64,000 nucleotides of DNA from Desulfosoma sp. (GTDB lineage Bacteria > Desulfobacterota > Syntrophobacteria > Syntrophobacterales > DSM-9756): positions 1-64,000 of the forward strand of contig JBBFKY010000005.1 of NCBI GenBank assembly GCA_037481875.1, given 5' to 3'. Of this stretch, positions 26,668-34,387 are shown in pieces (position 1 is the stretch's first letter; each line of letters starts with the position of its first letter). The notes under the pieces are model-generated. The model did not search any database and had not been told where the DNA came from. It saw only the letters and a list, made by a program, of their open reading frames with translations. The translations under genes and the position numbers were made by a program.

Positions 26668-27303
26668 TCATTGGTTCATGCCGGCGCGACGCGCTTTTAC
26701 GGAAGGTTCTCCAAGTCCGTTGATGAAAAGATCCATCAAGGGTTCCGTCAGACTTTCCAGATTATACGGACGCCCTGCCAGCACCCATGTGGACACCACC
26801 TCGTCCAAAGCCCCGAAAATGAAGCGCTTGACCAATCCCAGAGGCAAATCCTGGCGAAAGACTCCTTGCTGCTGCCCTTCGCGGATCACATCGCCTATGA
26901 GGTCCAAATATTTTTTCAGTTCTACTTTCTTGTATTCGCGCATGAAGCGGCTGCTTTGACGTAGCTCCACCTGCAGCACAGCCGCCAGCTCCGGATAAGC
27001 CTGAAACCCTGCCAGATGCATGGCAATAAGTCGACGAAAGCGGGCCAAAGCGTCCTTTTCCGAGGCCAGAGCCTCACGGAACTTCACGTTGATCTCCTTC
27101 ATTTTTTCTTCAAAGATAGAGATCAGGAGATCGTCTTTGTTCTTGAAGTAGAGGTAGATGGTTCCATCGGCTACACCGGCTAGGCGGGCGATATCCGAAA
27201 CTCGGGATTGAAAAAATCCCTTTTCGGCAAACACCGCCACCGCGGCATCCAAAATGCGCTGCCTTTTGTCCGAATTCTTGTGGTTTCCGCGCCCTTCCAC
27301 CAT
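26668..27303 (-). CDS. TetR-family regulator of fatty-acid degradation (FadR-like)
   Basis: A 211-residue TetR-type repressor. The N-terminal helix-turn-helix reads 'RILDAAVAVFAEKGFF', 'VSDIARLAGVADGTIYLYF' and 'KNKDDLLISIF'; the rest is a helical ligand/dimer domain. It heads the beta-oxidation operon, and the palindrome just before its start matches the known operator form of Bacillus subtilis FadR closely. It is therefore inferred to repress itself and the downstream genes until long-chain acyl-CoA binds. Family assignment is seen in the sequence; the ligand and the FadR equivalence are inference. Confidence 0.93.
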   Translation of the reverse strand: MVEGRGNHKNSDKRQRILDAAVAVFAEKGFFQSRVSDIARLAGVADGTIYLYFKNKDDLLISIFEEKMKEINVKFREALASEKDALARFRRLIAMHLAGFQAYPELAAVLQVELRQSSRFMREYKKVELKKYLDLIGDVIREGQQQGVFRQDLPLGLVKRFIFGALDEVVSTWVLAGRPYNLESLTEPLMDLFINGLGEPSVKARRAGMNQ

Positions 27304-27332
27304 CTTGCCCCGCTCCCATCGTCTCTTTCACA

Positions 27333-27350
27333 TGAATGAATCATCATTCA
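27333..27350 (-). promoter_or_regulatory. FadR-type operator
   Basis: TGAATGAATCATCATTCA is a perfect 7-4-7 inverted repeat located 30 bases before the regulator's ATG. As I recall it, B. subtilis FadR binds TGAATGAMTANTCATTCA, which this matches except at one central base. On the minus strand TTGACA (27379-27384) stands just upstream with a weak TTAAGC 17 bases later, so the operator would sit over the transcription start. Confidence 0.75.
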
Positions 27351-27473
27351 TTATCTGCTTAAACTTTTCCCGATTGTGCTGTCAAGAGAAAAAATTTTCT
27401 AAAGGGCCCCGGAAAACCTGAATTTTGAAACGGCAGGTGCGGCCGAACCAACATGGCCCCCCTTCGCACCATT

Positions 27474-27555
27474 TGTAGGGTGCACCGATGTGTACACCCA
27501 AAAACCCTACGGAACCGAAACATTTTGGGGCGGCCCCATGGGTCCGCCCCTGCAG
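27474..27555 (+). repeat. Pair of palindromic repeats
   Basis: GTAGGGTGCACC...(complementary arm) ending CCCTAC spans 27475-27510, and GGGGCGGCCCCATGGGTCCGCCCC-like sequence lies at 27527-27550. They belong with the palindromes at 14.3, 34.2 and 54.0 kb. The remainder of the gap 27351-27720 shows no gene. Confidence 0.55.
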
Positions 27556-27720
27556 AAGATCGGCACTCGGAAAATTAGGCCAAAAATATGTAGCGACATC
27601 CTAGCGGAAACATGGATCATCCCCTCTTTCTTTCGACGCCCCCTCCGTATGAAAAGCAGGTGATTCAAAACCTCATATTCGATATGTTTAAGGTGTCAGC
27701 GGGACAAGAAAGGACTCATC

Positions 27721-28179
27721 ATGACAGATGCTCAGCAAAGCCCGCGAGGGCCTAAAAAACGCTTTCTCCTTTATATGCTTCATTGCGGCCTTGACGGCAA
27801 ATTGCTTCAAAAGATCTGCGCCCGGCACGGGCTGGATGTGGAAATTCGGCAATTTCCTAGGGAAGAAGCCTTTGCCTACCATATGAATCCCCTGTTACCC
27901 ACACCGGATCTGATCCTCATTCGAGGCCATTTCATCGGGCTCGTGCATGAATGCGACAAAGAACGCCATATCCCTTACGTGGTGGTTTCTTCCAAGCTGA
28001 AGTACGGCACAGGACAGCCCGTGTTCATTCACGCCGATAAAGGTTATGGGACCGAGGAAACGCTCGCCGTTTACCACACCGTTGCCGAGAAACTTAAAGA
28101 GATGATATCCTTGCGCTTTCAGGGCTCGGCTTCCCAATCGACGTCGCCCGAAGCATCGGCGGAGAAAGCTCCATGCTGA
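27721..28179 (+). CDS. Hypothetical protein heading the HDAC/SidJ-like unit
   Basis: A 152-residue soluble protein that I do not recognise. It starts at an ATG preceded by GAAAGGA, and it has alternating hydrophobic stretches ('RFLLYMLHCGLDGKLLQKI', 'DLILIRGHFIGLVHEC', 'IPYVVVSSKL') that suggest an alpha/beta fold, then a disordered Ser/Pro/Ala tail. Two cysteines ('LHCG', 'HECD') are not in a metal motif. Its last seven bases overlap the start of the deacetylase-family gene, so the two are translationally coupled and probably act together. Confidence 0.82.
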   Translation: MTDAQQSPRGPKKRFLLYMLHCGLDGKLLQKICARHGLDVEIRQFPREEAFAYHMNPLLPTPDLILIRGHFIGLVHECDKERHIPYVVVSSKLKYGTGQPVFIHADKGYGTEETLAVYHTVAEKLKEMISLRFQGSASQSTSPEASAEKAPC

Positions 28180-28973
28180 AAGTGGTTTTTCACGAGGCGT
28201 ATCTTGCGCGGTATCCCACGGGTGCCGTGGAAACCCCCGCTCGGCTTCGTTCCGTTATGGGAAAGCTAAAAGAATTTTACGAGGTCGTCGCACCCTCCCC
28301 TGCCTCCAAGGACGATCTTCTACGAGCCCACAGCGAGGAACACCTCATCCATGTGCAGCTGGAGGGCAAGGCCGTCTGGGAAGCGGCTGTCCTTGCCGCT
28401 GGGGGGGCCATTTGTGCCGCACGTCTGGCCGCCCAAACACAACATCCCGTCTTTGCTGCTGTACGGCCGCCGGGGCATCATGCAGGACGCAACCGTTACG
28501 GTGGCTTCTGTTTTTTCAACAACATGGCCGTCGCTCTTTTGACTTTGTTCCACGAAGGACTCATTGAGCGAGCGGCGGTTATTGATTTTGATATGCATCG
28601 TGGGGACGGCACGGCGGAAATTTTTCAGGGAGATTCCCGATGTTTTTTTCTGGATGTTTCATCGGCGGAAAAAGACGGTTTTATTGAAAGGATCGCCGAT
28701 TTTCTTGAAGCTTTGCCTTTGGTGGACATTATCGGCGTTTCCGCCGGGTTTGACATGCATCTGAAAGACTGGGGCGGACACCTTAGCAACCGCGATTACC
28801 ATCGCATCGGCAGGCTTCTGGAGGAAACGGCCCGCCAAAAAGCATTCGGGAAAGTGTTTGCGGTGCTGGAAGGAGGCTATATGCCCCATGAACTGGGAAA
28901 GGCTGTCTATGCCTTTTGCCGGGGTCTGGAAGGCAAAGACTTGACTGATCTGACACTCATGACGAGGCCATGA
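28173..28973 (+). CDS. Histone-deacetylase-family hydrolase
   Basis: A 266-residue, zinc-dependent deacetylase of the HDAC/AcuC/acetylpolyamine amidohydrolase fold. The tandem catalytic His pair lies in 'RPPGHHAGR' (98-106), and 'GFCFFNNMAVA' follows. Zinc ligands are Asp140 and His142 in 'DFDMHRGDG' (138-146) and Asp194 in 'SAGFD'; 'LEGGYMPHEL' holds the transition-state Tyr. The family's usual HH in 'DVHHGDG' is replaced by HR here. Substrates of bacterial members vary (acetyl-lysine, acetylpolyamines, other amides). It overlaps both neighbours by 4-7 bases, which ties it to the SidJ-like protein. Confidence 0.93.
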   Translation: MLKVVFHEAYLARYPTGAVETPARLRSVMGKLKEFYEVVAPSPASKDDLLRAHSEEHLIHVQLEGKAVWEAAVLAAGGAICAARLAAQTQHPVFAAVRPPGHHAGRNRYGGFCFFNNMAVALLTLFHEGLIERAAVIDFDMHRGDGTAEIFQGDSRCFFLDVSSAEKDGFIERIADFLEALPLVDIIGVSAGFDMHLKDWGGHLSNRDYHRIGRLLEETARQKAFGKVFAVLEGGYMPHELGKAVYAFCRGLEGKDLTDLTLMTRP

Positions 28974-30607
28974 GAGCAGCCCATCGAGAACTGGAACAGC
29001 TCAAGCGCGAACTGAGCGGCCCGCCATCGGATTTCACCGCCGCCTTTCTCAAAACCCAGGATCTGCGTCGCCTGGTGCAGCACCGTCCGGAAGTGCTGGA
29101 CCATGGTACGGTGCGTCTTCTAGGAAAGATTCTGACCCATGAACCGTATCAAGCGCAAAGACAAGCCTATTTTTTCAGCCGAGAAACAGCTTTCGGGATT
29201 CGGGACCTCATGGAAAGATCCCCACGTCCCGACGTGGTGGAACATGCACGACGGATGCTGGAAAGGCTGTGTATGGAATCCCGCGGAGCTTGTCAGCGCG
29301 CAGCGTGTGAAGCCCTGGGAACGCTTCCTTTGGGCCTAGCGCCGCCCGATTTGCCTCCGGATCCAGATCCATGGTGCGCTCCCGTTTTGTCGTGGCAGCA
29401 AGCCAGCAACCTTTCGTGGGCACCAGGTTCGTGGGACGATTGGCATGTGTGTGGTCGAAGTTTCTGGCGCCGGGAAACAAAAACGGGAAAAATCCTTGTG
29501 ATAAAGACCGCCAAAGATCCGGAAAGTGCTCAAGCCCTTTTTCGAGAAATCCAGTGGATGCGTCTTCTTCACGAGAAGGCTGAACAATGGCATTTGGACA
29601 CAGCGCAAATTCCTTCTCCCCTAAACTCAGCCGGTCCGGGGTTGTTTCGAGTGGACTTCAGCACACGCGAACACCTTTTGAACTTGTGGGAAAACACCCA
29701 TGAAGAGGCACCCTGGGCCATCGTTTTTATGGCTCCAGCCGGCTATTTCGACTACCCAAATCAGCCCATAAACGGCCTGATGCCCTCCAAGGCAACATTC
29801 CTTTCCGTCATGGTCCGGAACGCCCGCATGCTGGGACGCCTCGCTTCCCACGGCGTTGTGCATACGGCCCCCATCCCCCTTTTTCATAATCGAGTTCAGG
29901 GGCATCGCCGTGAAGACGGCGGTCTTTATCGGTGGCCTCGAGCCGGCAGGTTGGATCGGTGGTTGGCATCGTGCGATTATCCCAATTTCGGGCAATCAGG
30001 CCTGCGCGACTTGGAACACTTGGAACCTGCAGAGACCAACGGGGTTTCTTTCTACGAACACATCGGAGCCCATTTCCTGAGTTTTTTCCTGGTTTGCGGA
30101 AGCTATTTCAGGAATCGAGATCCAAGCCTTCGAGGTCGACAAAACGACGGAACCCCCGTGGACGTTCGTGAATGGTTTGATAAGACATTTCTCATGAAAG
30201 TGCTCGAATCCATCTTTCAGGCCTATTATGAAGCTTTTACCGGTCTGGCGGCCCCAACGGATATATCGGGAAACTTGGGCGGACTGGTGGACCGTATGAT
30301 CGAGGAAATGGGCGTGGACCGGCACATGGAAGAGATTCTTCGAGTAGCCGACCAAAACAACATGACCGACCACGAATTTTGGGCTTTTCTTGAGGAACGA
30401 GGGTATTCGGCGACGGAGGCTCGACGGTTTGTCCGAGGCCGTGAAGACGTGGTGCTTCTCACGGGACCGCATCTAGGCGCCTTCAACGACCGCATTTCGC
30501 TGCCCGAAATGATTCAGTTTGTCGGCGCAGCGGCAGCCTTATGCATCAGCGGGCGTTTTTTCCACATCCGCAACACTGCTCGGTGCGTTGGTTCTTCCAG
30601 CGTCTAG
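28970..30607 (+). CDS. SidJ-related pseudokinase-like protein
   Basis: A 545-residue protein. An N-terminal helical, HEAT-like region (about 30-120) precedes a kinase-like core. I read 'KILVIKTAKD' (174-183) as the beta-3 lysine (K179), 'LFREIQWMRLL' (190-200) as helix C with Glu193, 'MAPAGYFDYPN' (254-264) as the hinge region, 'HGVVHTAPIPLFHNR' (294-308) as a degenerate catalytic loop lacking the HRD Asp, and 'PNFGQSGLRDLEH' (338-350) as the metal-loop region. The pattern resembles Legionella SidJ, a kinase-fold protein that polyglutamylates targets instead of phosphorylating them. The SidJ link is pattern recognition, not a search. The ATG overlaps the stop of the deacetylase-family gene (ATGA), so the two are co-translated. 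Confidence 0.72.
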   Translation: MRAAHRELEQLKRELSGPPSDFTAAFLKTQDLRRLVQHRPEVLDHGTVRLLGKILTHEPYQAQRQAYFFSRETAFGIRDLMERSPRPDVVEHARRMLERLCMESRGACQRAACEALGTLPLGLAPPDLPPDPDPWCAPVLSWQQASNLSWAPGSWDDWHVCGRSFWRRETKTGKILVIKTAKDPESAQALFREIQWMRLLHEKAEQWHLDTAQIPSPLNSAGPGLFRVDFSTREHLLNLWENTHEEAPWAIVFMAPAGYFDYPNQPINGLMPSKATFLSVMVRNARMLGRLASHGVVHTAPIPLFHNRVQGHRREDGGLYRWPRAGRLDRWLASCDYPNFGQSGLRDLEHLEPAETNGVSFYEHIGAHFLSFFLVCGSYFRNRDPSLRGRQNDGTPVDVREWFDKTFLMKVLESIFQAYYEAFTGLAAPTDISGNLGGLVDRMIEEMGVDRHMEEILRVADQNNMTDHEFWAFLEERGYSATEARRFVRGREDVVLLTGPHLGAFNDRISLPEMIQFVGAAAALCISGRFFHIRNTARCVGSSSV

Positions 30608-30790
30608 CAGGCTGTCCAAGAACTCGCCATATCATGGTCTCTTGCCATTTCAAGATAGAGGCGAGGCGACGCCTCGCCCCTACAAACTTGAAACTGTGTC
30701 GTTTCCTGAGAGGGCTGGCCTTCGGCCTTTCATTTGTGCAGGCCGAACGCTCGCGCTCCCGAAGGGGAAAACCCTCTCTGCGCAGGCTCC
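30606..30790 (+). repeat. Dispersed GC-rich repeat element
   Basis: Contains the near-perfect palindrome GGCGAGGCG-A-CGCCTCGCC (about 30660-30679) in the context 'AAGAACTCGC...TGCCATTTC...CCTTCGGCC'. The same order of landmarks recurs at 41354-41521, and the palindrome alone recurs at 54.6 kb. No gene is present. Confidence 0.5.
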
Positions 30791-30975
30791 TAGAAGCCGT
30801 CCAGATCATTTAGAGCGTCCCGAACGGATTGAATGAGGGTTTCAAACGTTTCGGAACGGTACGGATCAACACCACCACAACCCGCATCACCCATTTTGTC
30901 GAAAACGAATTCTTTTTCCATGTAATCCATGAGATGCCTCGTGGATTGCACGAGACGCCGCACTGCCTCATTCAT
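30790..30975 (-). CDS. Small hypothetical protein
   Basis: A 61-residue acidic protein, 'MNEAVRRLVQSTRHLMDYM' at the start and 'SVRDALNDLDGF' at the end, with one 'GDAGCGG' turn in the middle. AGGAG lies about ten bases before the ATG, which supports translation. It sits 24 bases downstream of the LysE-type gene on the same strand and could be its operon partner. No family is recognised. The possibility of a chance frame cannot be excluded at this length. Confidence 0.6.
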   Translation of the reverse strand: MNEAVRRLVQSTRHLMDYMEKEFVFDKMGDAGCGGVDPYRSETFETLIQSVRDALNDLDGF

Positions 30976-30999
30976 TCCTTTGTCTCCTCTCTGTCCCTC

Positions 31000-31653
31000 C
31001 TAAACCAGAGCCCTGCTCAAGAACTCTTTAGCCGACCATAGAAACCACGCTCCGAAACCCACGAGAAACACGCCGCAGAAACGCAAAACCCACCGATAGC
31101 TGCGATCCCCCATGAACCGCGTGCCTTTGGTCACTCCCAAGGACACTAGGCTATACCAAGCAAAATCCGCGGCAATATGCCCAAAAAAGAAACAAGCCAC
31201 ACCCCACAAACCGAATTTCATGGCGGCCACCAGGTACCCTAAACCGATGGTGGCCCACCACAAGGTCCAATAAGGATTGGCAAGACTCGCCAGCACACCC
31301 AACATCACAGGATGCCGTCCTGAGACTCCGTCTTTGCTTGGAGCTTGCAGGTTAAGCGACAAGCGAGCCGCACTGCGCACCATATCCAAGCCCATCACCA
31401 GCAGAAAGGCGCCTCCGCAAAGGGCGATGGCTCCCATGACTCCTGGTTTCTTGAGAAAAGGACCAAGCCCCATCACCACGGCAGCAACCACAGCTAGTTC
31501 CAAAAGGGCGTGGCCCGTGATGAGCAACGGGCCCGCGCGAAACCCACGCCGAACTGATTGGCTGATGGTAATGGTTAAAAGAGGACCGGGCATGAGCGCC
31601 CCCGAAAGGGCCACGGTAAAGGATCCCGCCCCGATAGCCATCAATTCCCACAT
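31000..31653 (-). CDS. LysE-family exporter
   Basis: Amino-acid or small-metabolite exporter of 217 residues with six hydrophobic segments. The start is set at the ATG at 31653, preceded by AGGGAG; the frame is open further upstream to 31791, but that part overlaps the PfpI gene and reads as a shadow. It begins 'MWELMAIGAGSFTVALSGALMPGPLLT' (in part), where 'SGALMPGP' matches the usual 'PGP' motif of LysE/RhtB proteins. 'LASLANPYWTLWWATIG' is the second family motif. Substrate is unknown. It follows the PfpI gene by 19 bases and is likely co-transcribed with it. Confidence 0.9.
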   Translation of the reverse strand: MWELMAIGAGSFTVALSGALMPGPLLTITISQSVRRGFRAGPLLITGHALLELAVVAAVVMGLGPFLKKPGVMGAIALCGGAFLLVMGLDMVRSAARLSLNLQAPSKDGVSGRHPVMLGVLASLANPYWTLWWATIGLGYLVAAMKFGLWGVACFFFGHIAADFAWYSLVSLGVTKGTRFMGDRSYRWVLRFCGVFLVGFGAWFLWSAKEFLSRALV

Positions 31654-31672
31654 GAGAAGCTCCCTATGGAGG

Positions 31673-32260
31673 TTAGGGTTCGATGCGAGTTCCCAAAAGC
31701 TGCAAAAACTTACGTATCCACTCGGGATGGGCAGGCCAAGCCGGTGCTGTGACCAGATTTCCATCGACCACGGCGTTGGTGAAGGTTTCATTCACGTCAG
31801 CCCAGGAAGCTCCCGCCGCAAGGAGATCGGGCTTGACTGCCGGATACGCCGTGCACGTGCGCCCTTGAAGCACGCCGGCAGCCACCAGGACCTGCTGACC
31901 ATGACAGATGGAAGCGATAGGTTTTCCCGTTTGCGCGAAATGACGAACAATGTCCAAGACCTTTGGGTTGAGCCGAATGTATTCGGGAGCTCTTCCACCA
32001 GGAATGACGAGACCATCGTAGGCTTCCGGCTTAATTTCGTCAAAGGTGGCGTTGAGTGTGAAATTGTGGCCCGGCTTTTCGCTGTAAGTCTGATCCCCTT
32101 CGAAATCGTGGACGGCCGTTCGAACCTTTTCTCCGGCCTTTTTCCCCGGACAGACTGCATGCACCGTGTGCCCGACCATTAAAAGCATCTGGAAGGGAAC
32201 CATCACTTCATAGTCTTCCACAAAGTCCCCAACAAGCATCAGAATCTTTTTCGTCGCCAT
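31673..32260 (-). CDS. DJ-1/PfpI-family protein
   Basis: A 195-residue class I glutamine amidotransferase-like protein. The nucleophile elbow is '[10 protein letters not shown]' (Cys about residue 120), with 'GDFVEDYE' holding the conserved Glu and '[12 protein letters not shown]' the next motif. Characterised relatives act as stress-linked glyoxalase/deglycase or protease-like enzymes; the exact activity is not shown by the sequence. AAGGAGG precedes the ATG. It lies between a small membrane protein gene and the LysE exporter on the same strand, suggesting a stress or export unit. Confidence 0.94.
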   Translation of the reverse strand: MATKKILMLVGDFVEDYEVMVPFQMLLMVGHTVHAVCPGKKAGEKVRTAVHDFEGDQTYSEKPGHNFTLNATFDEIKPEAYDGLVIPGGRAPEYIRLNPKVLDIVRHFAQTGKPIASICHGQQVLVAAGVLQGRTCTAYPAVKPDLLAAGASWADVNETFTNAVVDGNLVTAPAWPAHPEWIRKFLQLLGTRIEP

Positions 32261-32287
32261 GAGAAGTCCTCCTTATGGCATTGTGCG

Positions 32288-32599
32288 TTACGACATTCGG
32301 CGTTCACGAACCCACACCACGGCCCTATGCAAGGAGCCACCCAGCCATTGACCAACACAGAAAGCCCCCACAAGTACGGAAAATGTATTGAGTCGCCATC
32401 CCAGCCCGGACATAACGCGCAGACCCACCACGAGTGGTACAGGAAGGTGCACCGCCAGAAACCAAGCCTTTGAAAACCGCCGCACGCCGGCTCTCCAGTA
32501 TCCGAAAGGAAGATTAAGCCCCGCCACCAAAACCGCCGTCACGGGAAGAGTCAAGTATTGAACCCAATCACCCACGGGTAGGAACCTCTCTTGGATCAT
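32288..32599 (-). CDS. Small integral membrane protein
   Basis: A 103-residue protein with three hydrophobic segments ('LTLPVTAVLVAGLNLPFGYW', 'WFLAVHLPVPLVVGLRVM', 'TFSVLVGAFCVGQWLGGSL') and a basic C-terminus, so probably three membrane helices. Its ATG follows the stop of the small exported protein gene by three bases with no strong ribosome-binding site of its own, which suggests translational coupling. The family is not recognised. The PfpI gene begins 27 bases later. Confidence 0.7.
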   Translation of the reverse strand: MIQERFLPVGDWVQYLTLPVTAVLVAGLNLPFGYWRAGVRRFSKAWFLAVHLPVPLVVGLRVMSGLGWRLNTFSVLVGAFCVGQWLGGSLHRAVVWVRERRMS

Positions 32600-32602
32600 C
32601 CC

Positions 32603-32827
32603 TTAACTGAGCGAAAAATCTTGCAAGGGGGTCGATGTGCCGCCGCAAAAAGGCATAGGTGCATCCACCTTGAGAAGAAGGTCGGTGTGAAAAACGGTCG
32701 TATTTCTCCCATAGCTTGTCACGGCTTGGCTCAGCTTGGCCGTGGCCTCGAGAGCGCCTATGGCGGCCTCAGTCGAAATCCATGTGACTCCCACGGCCGT
32801 TGCCTTCAAAAAGTCTCTGTGTTTCAT
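32603..32827 (-). CDS. Small exported protein or truncated Tat-type gene
   Basis: From the ATG at 32827, behind GGAGG, the product is 74 residues. The beginning, 'MKHRDFLKATAVGVTWIS', is built like a Tat signal ('RRDFLK' type with KHRDFLK in place of the twin arginines), followed by 'TEAAIGALEATAKLS'. The remainder does not resemble a known enzyme. Either it is a genuine small secreted protein, or the 5' stump of a larger Tat substrate whose body was deleted. In-frame sequence upstream to 32878 is open but lacks a ribosome-binding site. It heads a leftward run that includes the membrane protein, PfpI and LysE genes. Confidence 0.4.
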   Translation of the reverse strand: MKHRDFLKATAVGVTWISTEAAIGALEATAKLSQAVTSYGRNTTVFHTDLLLKVDAPMPFCGGTSTPLQDFSLS

Positions 32828-32927
32828 GTCTGCCTCCGCGGAAAGTTCCAGAGAACGCCCCGGGAAGAGTTTCCGCATCGATCAAGCACGCTCAGCACAT
32901 CAGACCCCAACGAGAAATTAAACTTAA

Positions 32928-32954
32928 CTTGACAAAAATCCCTGCCATGTCAAG
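32928..32954 (-). promoter_or_regulatory. CTTGACA/TGTCAAG inverted repeat, possible promoter
   Basis: A perfect 7-base inverted repeat with 13 bases between arms, about 100 bases upstream of the exported-protein gene. On the minus strand the first arm contains TTGACA, a good -35 box, but the matching -10 box is weak. It could be an operator. Judged by eye. Confidence 0.25.
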
Positions 32955-33130
32955 CGGAAGATCTTCGCGAGTCCAAGAACCTTTTTGCTCAAAAGAAAGT
33001 CTTTCGTGAGGCGCGAAACAAAAGAATGGAATGCCTGGGAATTCGCCCGAGAACGAATTTTACCCTGGAAGCGCCGGCGCCCTGCCAGCCTAATGAGTGA
33101 GCCAGAGGTCCTCGCTTCCAGGGAATAGAA

Positions 33131-33162
33131 CAGTAGGGGCGAGGCGGCATCCCGTCCCTTCG
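33131..33162 (+). repeat. GC-rich repeat remnant
   Basis: CAGTAGGGGCGAGGCGGCAT and the following bases resemble an imperfect, one-sided copy of the GGCGAGGCG palindrome. The gap 32828-33386 otherwise shows only the inverted repeat at 32928 and no convincing gene. Confidence 0.4.
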
Positions 33163-33386
33163 ATGAACATCTGCCCACAGCCTGAAGCTTTTGAAATTTT
33201 GGAGGGCCCAAAGCACACTATGCCTTCACGAAAATGTGGAATCGCCTTAGGCGTCTGAAGGCCATTAAAAACTTCAGTGAAACCGAAGGACTGAACCGTG
33301 ACGCTTGCTTCCTTGAAAAGGATCGCGATAAGGAAGAGAGTGTGTTGGACAATGCCGGCTCTCATGGCCTAAAAGAGGAGGAAATC

Positions 33387-34118
33387 GTGCCCGTTCTGGA
33401 AGAATGCACCATGACTTTTTTTGAAAAGGAACGGCGGGTTATTCATACCGTCATTATCCCATGCGGTTCCTTGGAAGAACACGGGCCCCATCTTCCTCTC
33501 GGGACCGACACGTTTCATGCTGTGGCTCTGGCCAACGCCGTGGCCCGTATCATGCCCGTCTGGGCAGCACCTCCCATGTGGTATGGATTGTGTCGAAGTT
33601 CCAGTGAACATCCGGGAACCGTTGGAATACGCTCTCGAACCCTTCATGCCCTCCTCTTCGATGTGGTGGAAAGCTTTTACCGACAAGGATTGCGAAATGT
33701 GATCGTTCTCAGCGGCCATGCCGGCGGAACTCACATGGCAACCCTTGTGGACGCCGGCGAGGAACTCATGGAACGCCTTCCAGAGTTGCGCTTAGCCGTT
33801 TGTTCCGTGCTCGACATCGGCCGAACGGCCTGGAAAGACATTCAAGAAAATCCAAAGGATTCCCACGCCGGCGAAGTGGAGACATCGCTTATGCTTCATT
33901 TGCACCCGGAATGGGTTCAAGGGATTGCAGAGGAGGCCTATCCCACGTTTCCCGAGCACATTTTGGTACGTCGCAAGAGGGCTTATTGGCCTTCGGGGGT
34001 TTGGGGAAACCCCAAAGCAGCATCGGCAGAAAAGGGACGTCTTTTTATGGACTCTTCTGTAAAGGCCCTGATGGCCCTTGTCAAAAAGCTGGAGACCTGG
34101 CAGGACCCCGATGTGTGA
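33387..34118 (+). CDS. Creatininase-family amidohydrolase
   Basis: A 243-residue metal-dependent hydrolase of the creatininase / MftE-like family. The start is a GTG at 33387 with AGGAGG five bases upstream; an ATG-led frame from 33234 is open but non-homologous at its beginning. Metal-binding motifs are 'GSLEEHGPHLPLGTDTF' (Glu and His ligands), 'SSSEHPGTVGI', 'VLSGHAGGTH' and 'SHAGEVETSLML'. Family members cleave cyclic amides or peptides: creatinine, formamides in riboflavin/F420 pathways, and the mycofactocin precursor (MftE). The physiological substrate is open here. It is a single gene between repeats. Confidence 0.92.
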   Translation: MPVLEECTMTFFEKERRVIHTVIIPCGSLEEHGPHLPLGTDTFHAVALANAVARIMPVWAAPPMWYGLCRSSSEHPGTVGIRSRTLHALLFDVVESFYRQGLRNVIVLSGHAGGTHMATLVDAGEELMERLPELRLAVCSVLDIGRTAWKDIQENPKDSHAGEVETSLMLHLHPEWVQGIAEEAYPTFPEHILVRRKRAYWPSGVWGNPKAASAEKGRLFMDSSVKALMALVKKLETWQDPDV

Positions 34119-34178
34119 AAACCTGCCCCTTCTGTGATGATAATGCGGGCCGGATTGTCCGACCCACACCATGGTCTC

Positions 34179-34210
34179 GCAGGGGCGGACACATCGGTCC
34201 GCCCCGACCA
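34179..34210 (+). repeat. GGGGCGGACACATCGGTCCG palindrome
   Basis: GGGGCGGACACATCGGTCCG followed by CCCC at 34182-34205 is a near-perfect palindrome of the family seen at 14.3 and 54.0 kb. The gap 34119-34387 holds no gene. Confidence 0.6.
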
Positions 34211-34387
34211 AGGCGGGTCGTGGACGAGCGGACATGGAGGTTCTTTACCCTGAGGATACGCTGCTTTGCACATACCTCGCCGTTCCCCACAGGATACGGT
34301 GGTCTCTGCAAGGAGAGCCGGTTACATTGGAAAGGGTAAGAATAGAACATCAGATGAGAACGATAAACGGCGAGAGCTATACCGAAA

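Noticed and set aside
33234-33386. Extended N-terminus of the creatininase-family protein
   Set aside because: No ribosome-binding site and no family similarity, whereas the GTG at 33387 has AGGAGG at ideal distance and begins the family sequence.
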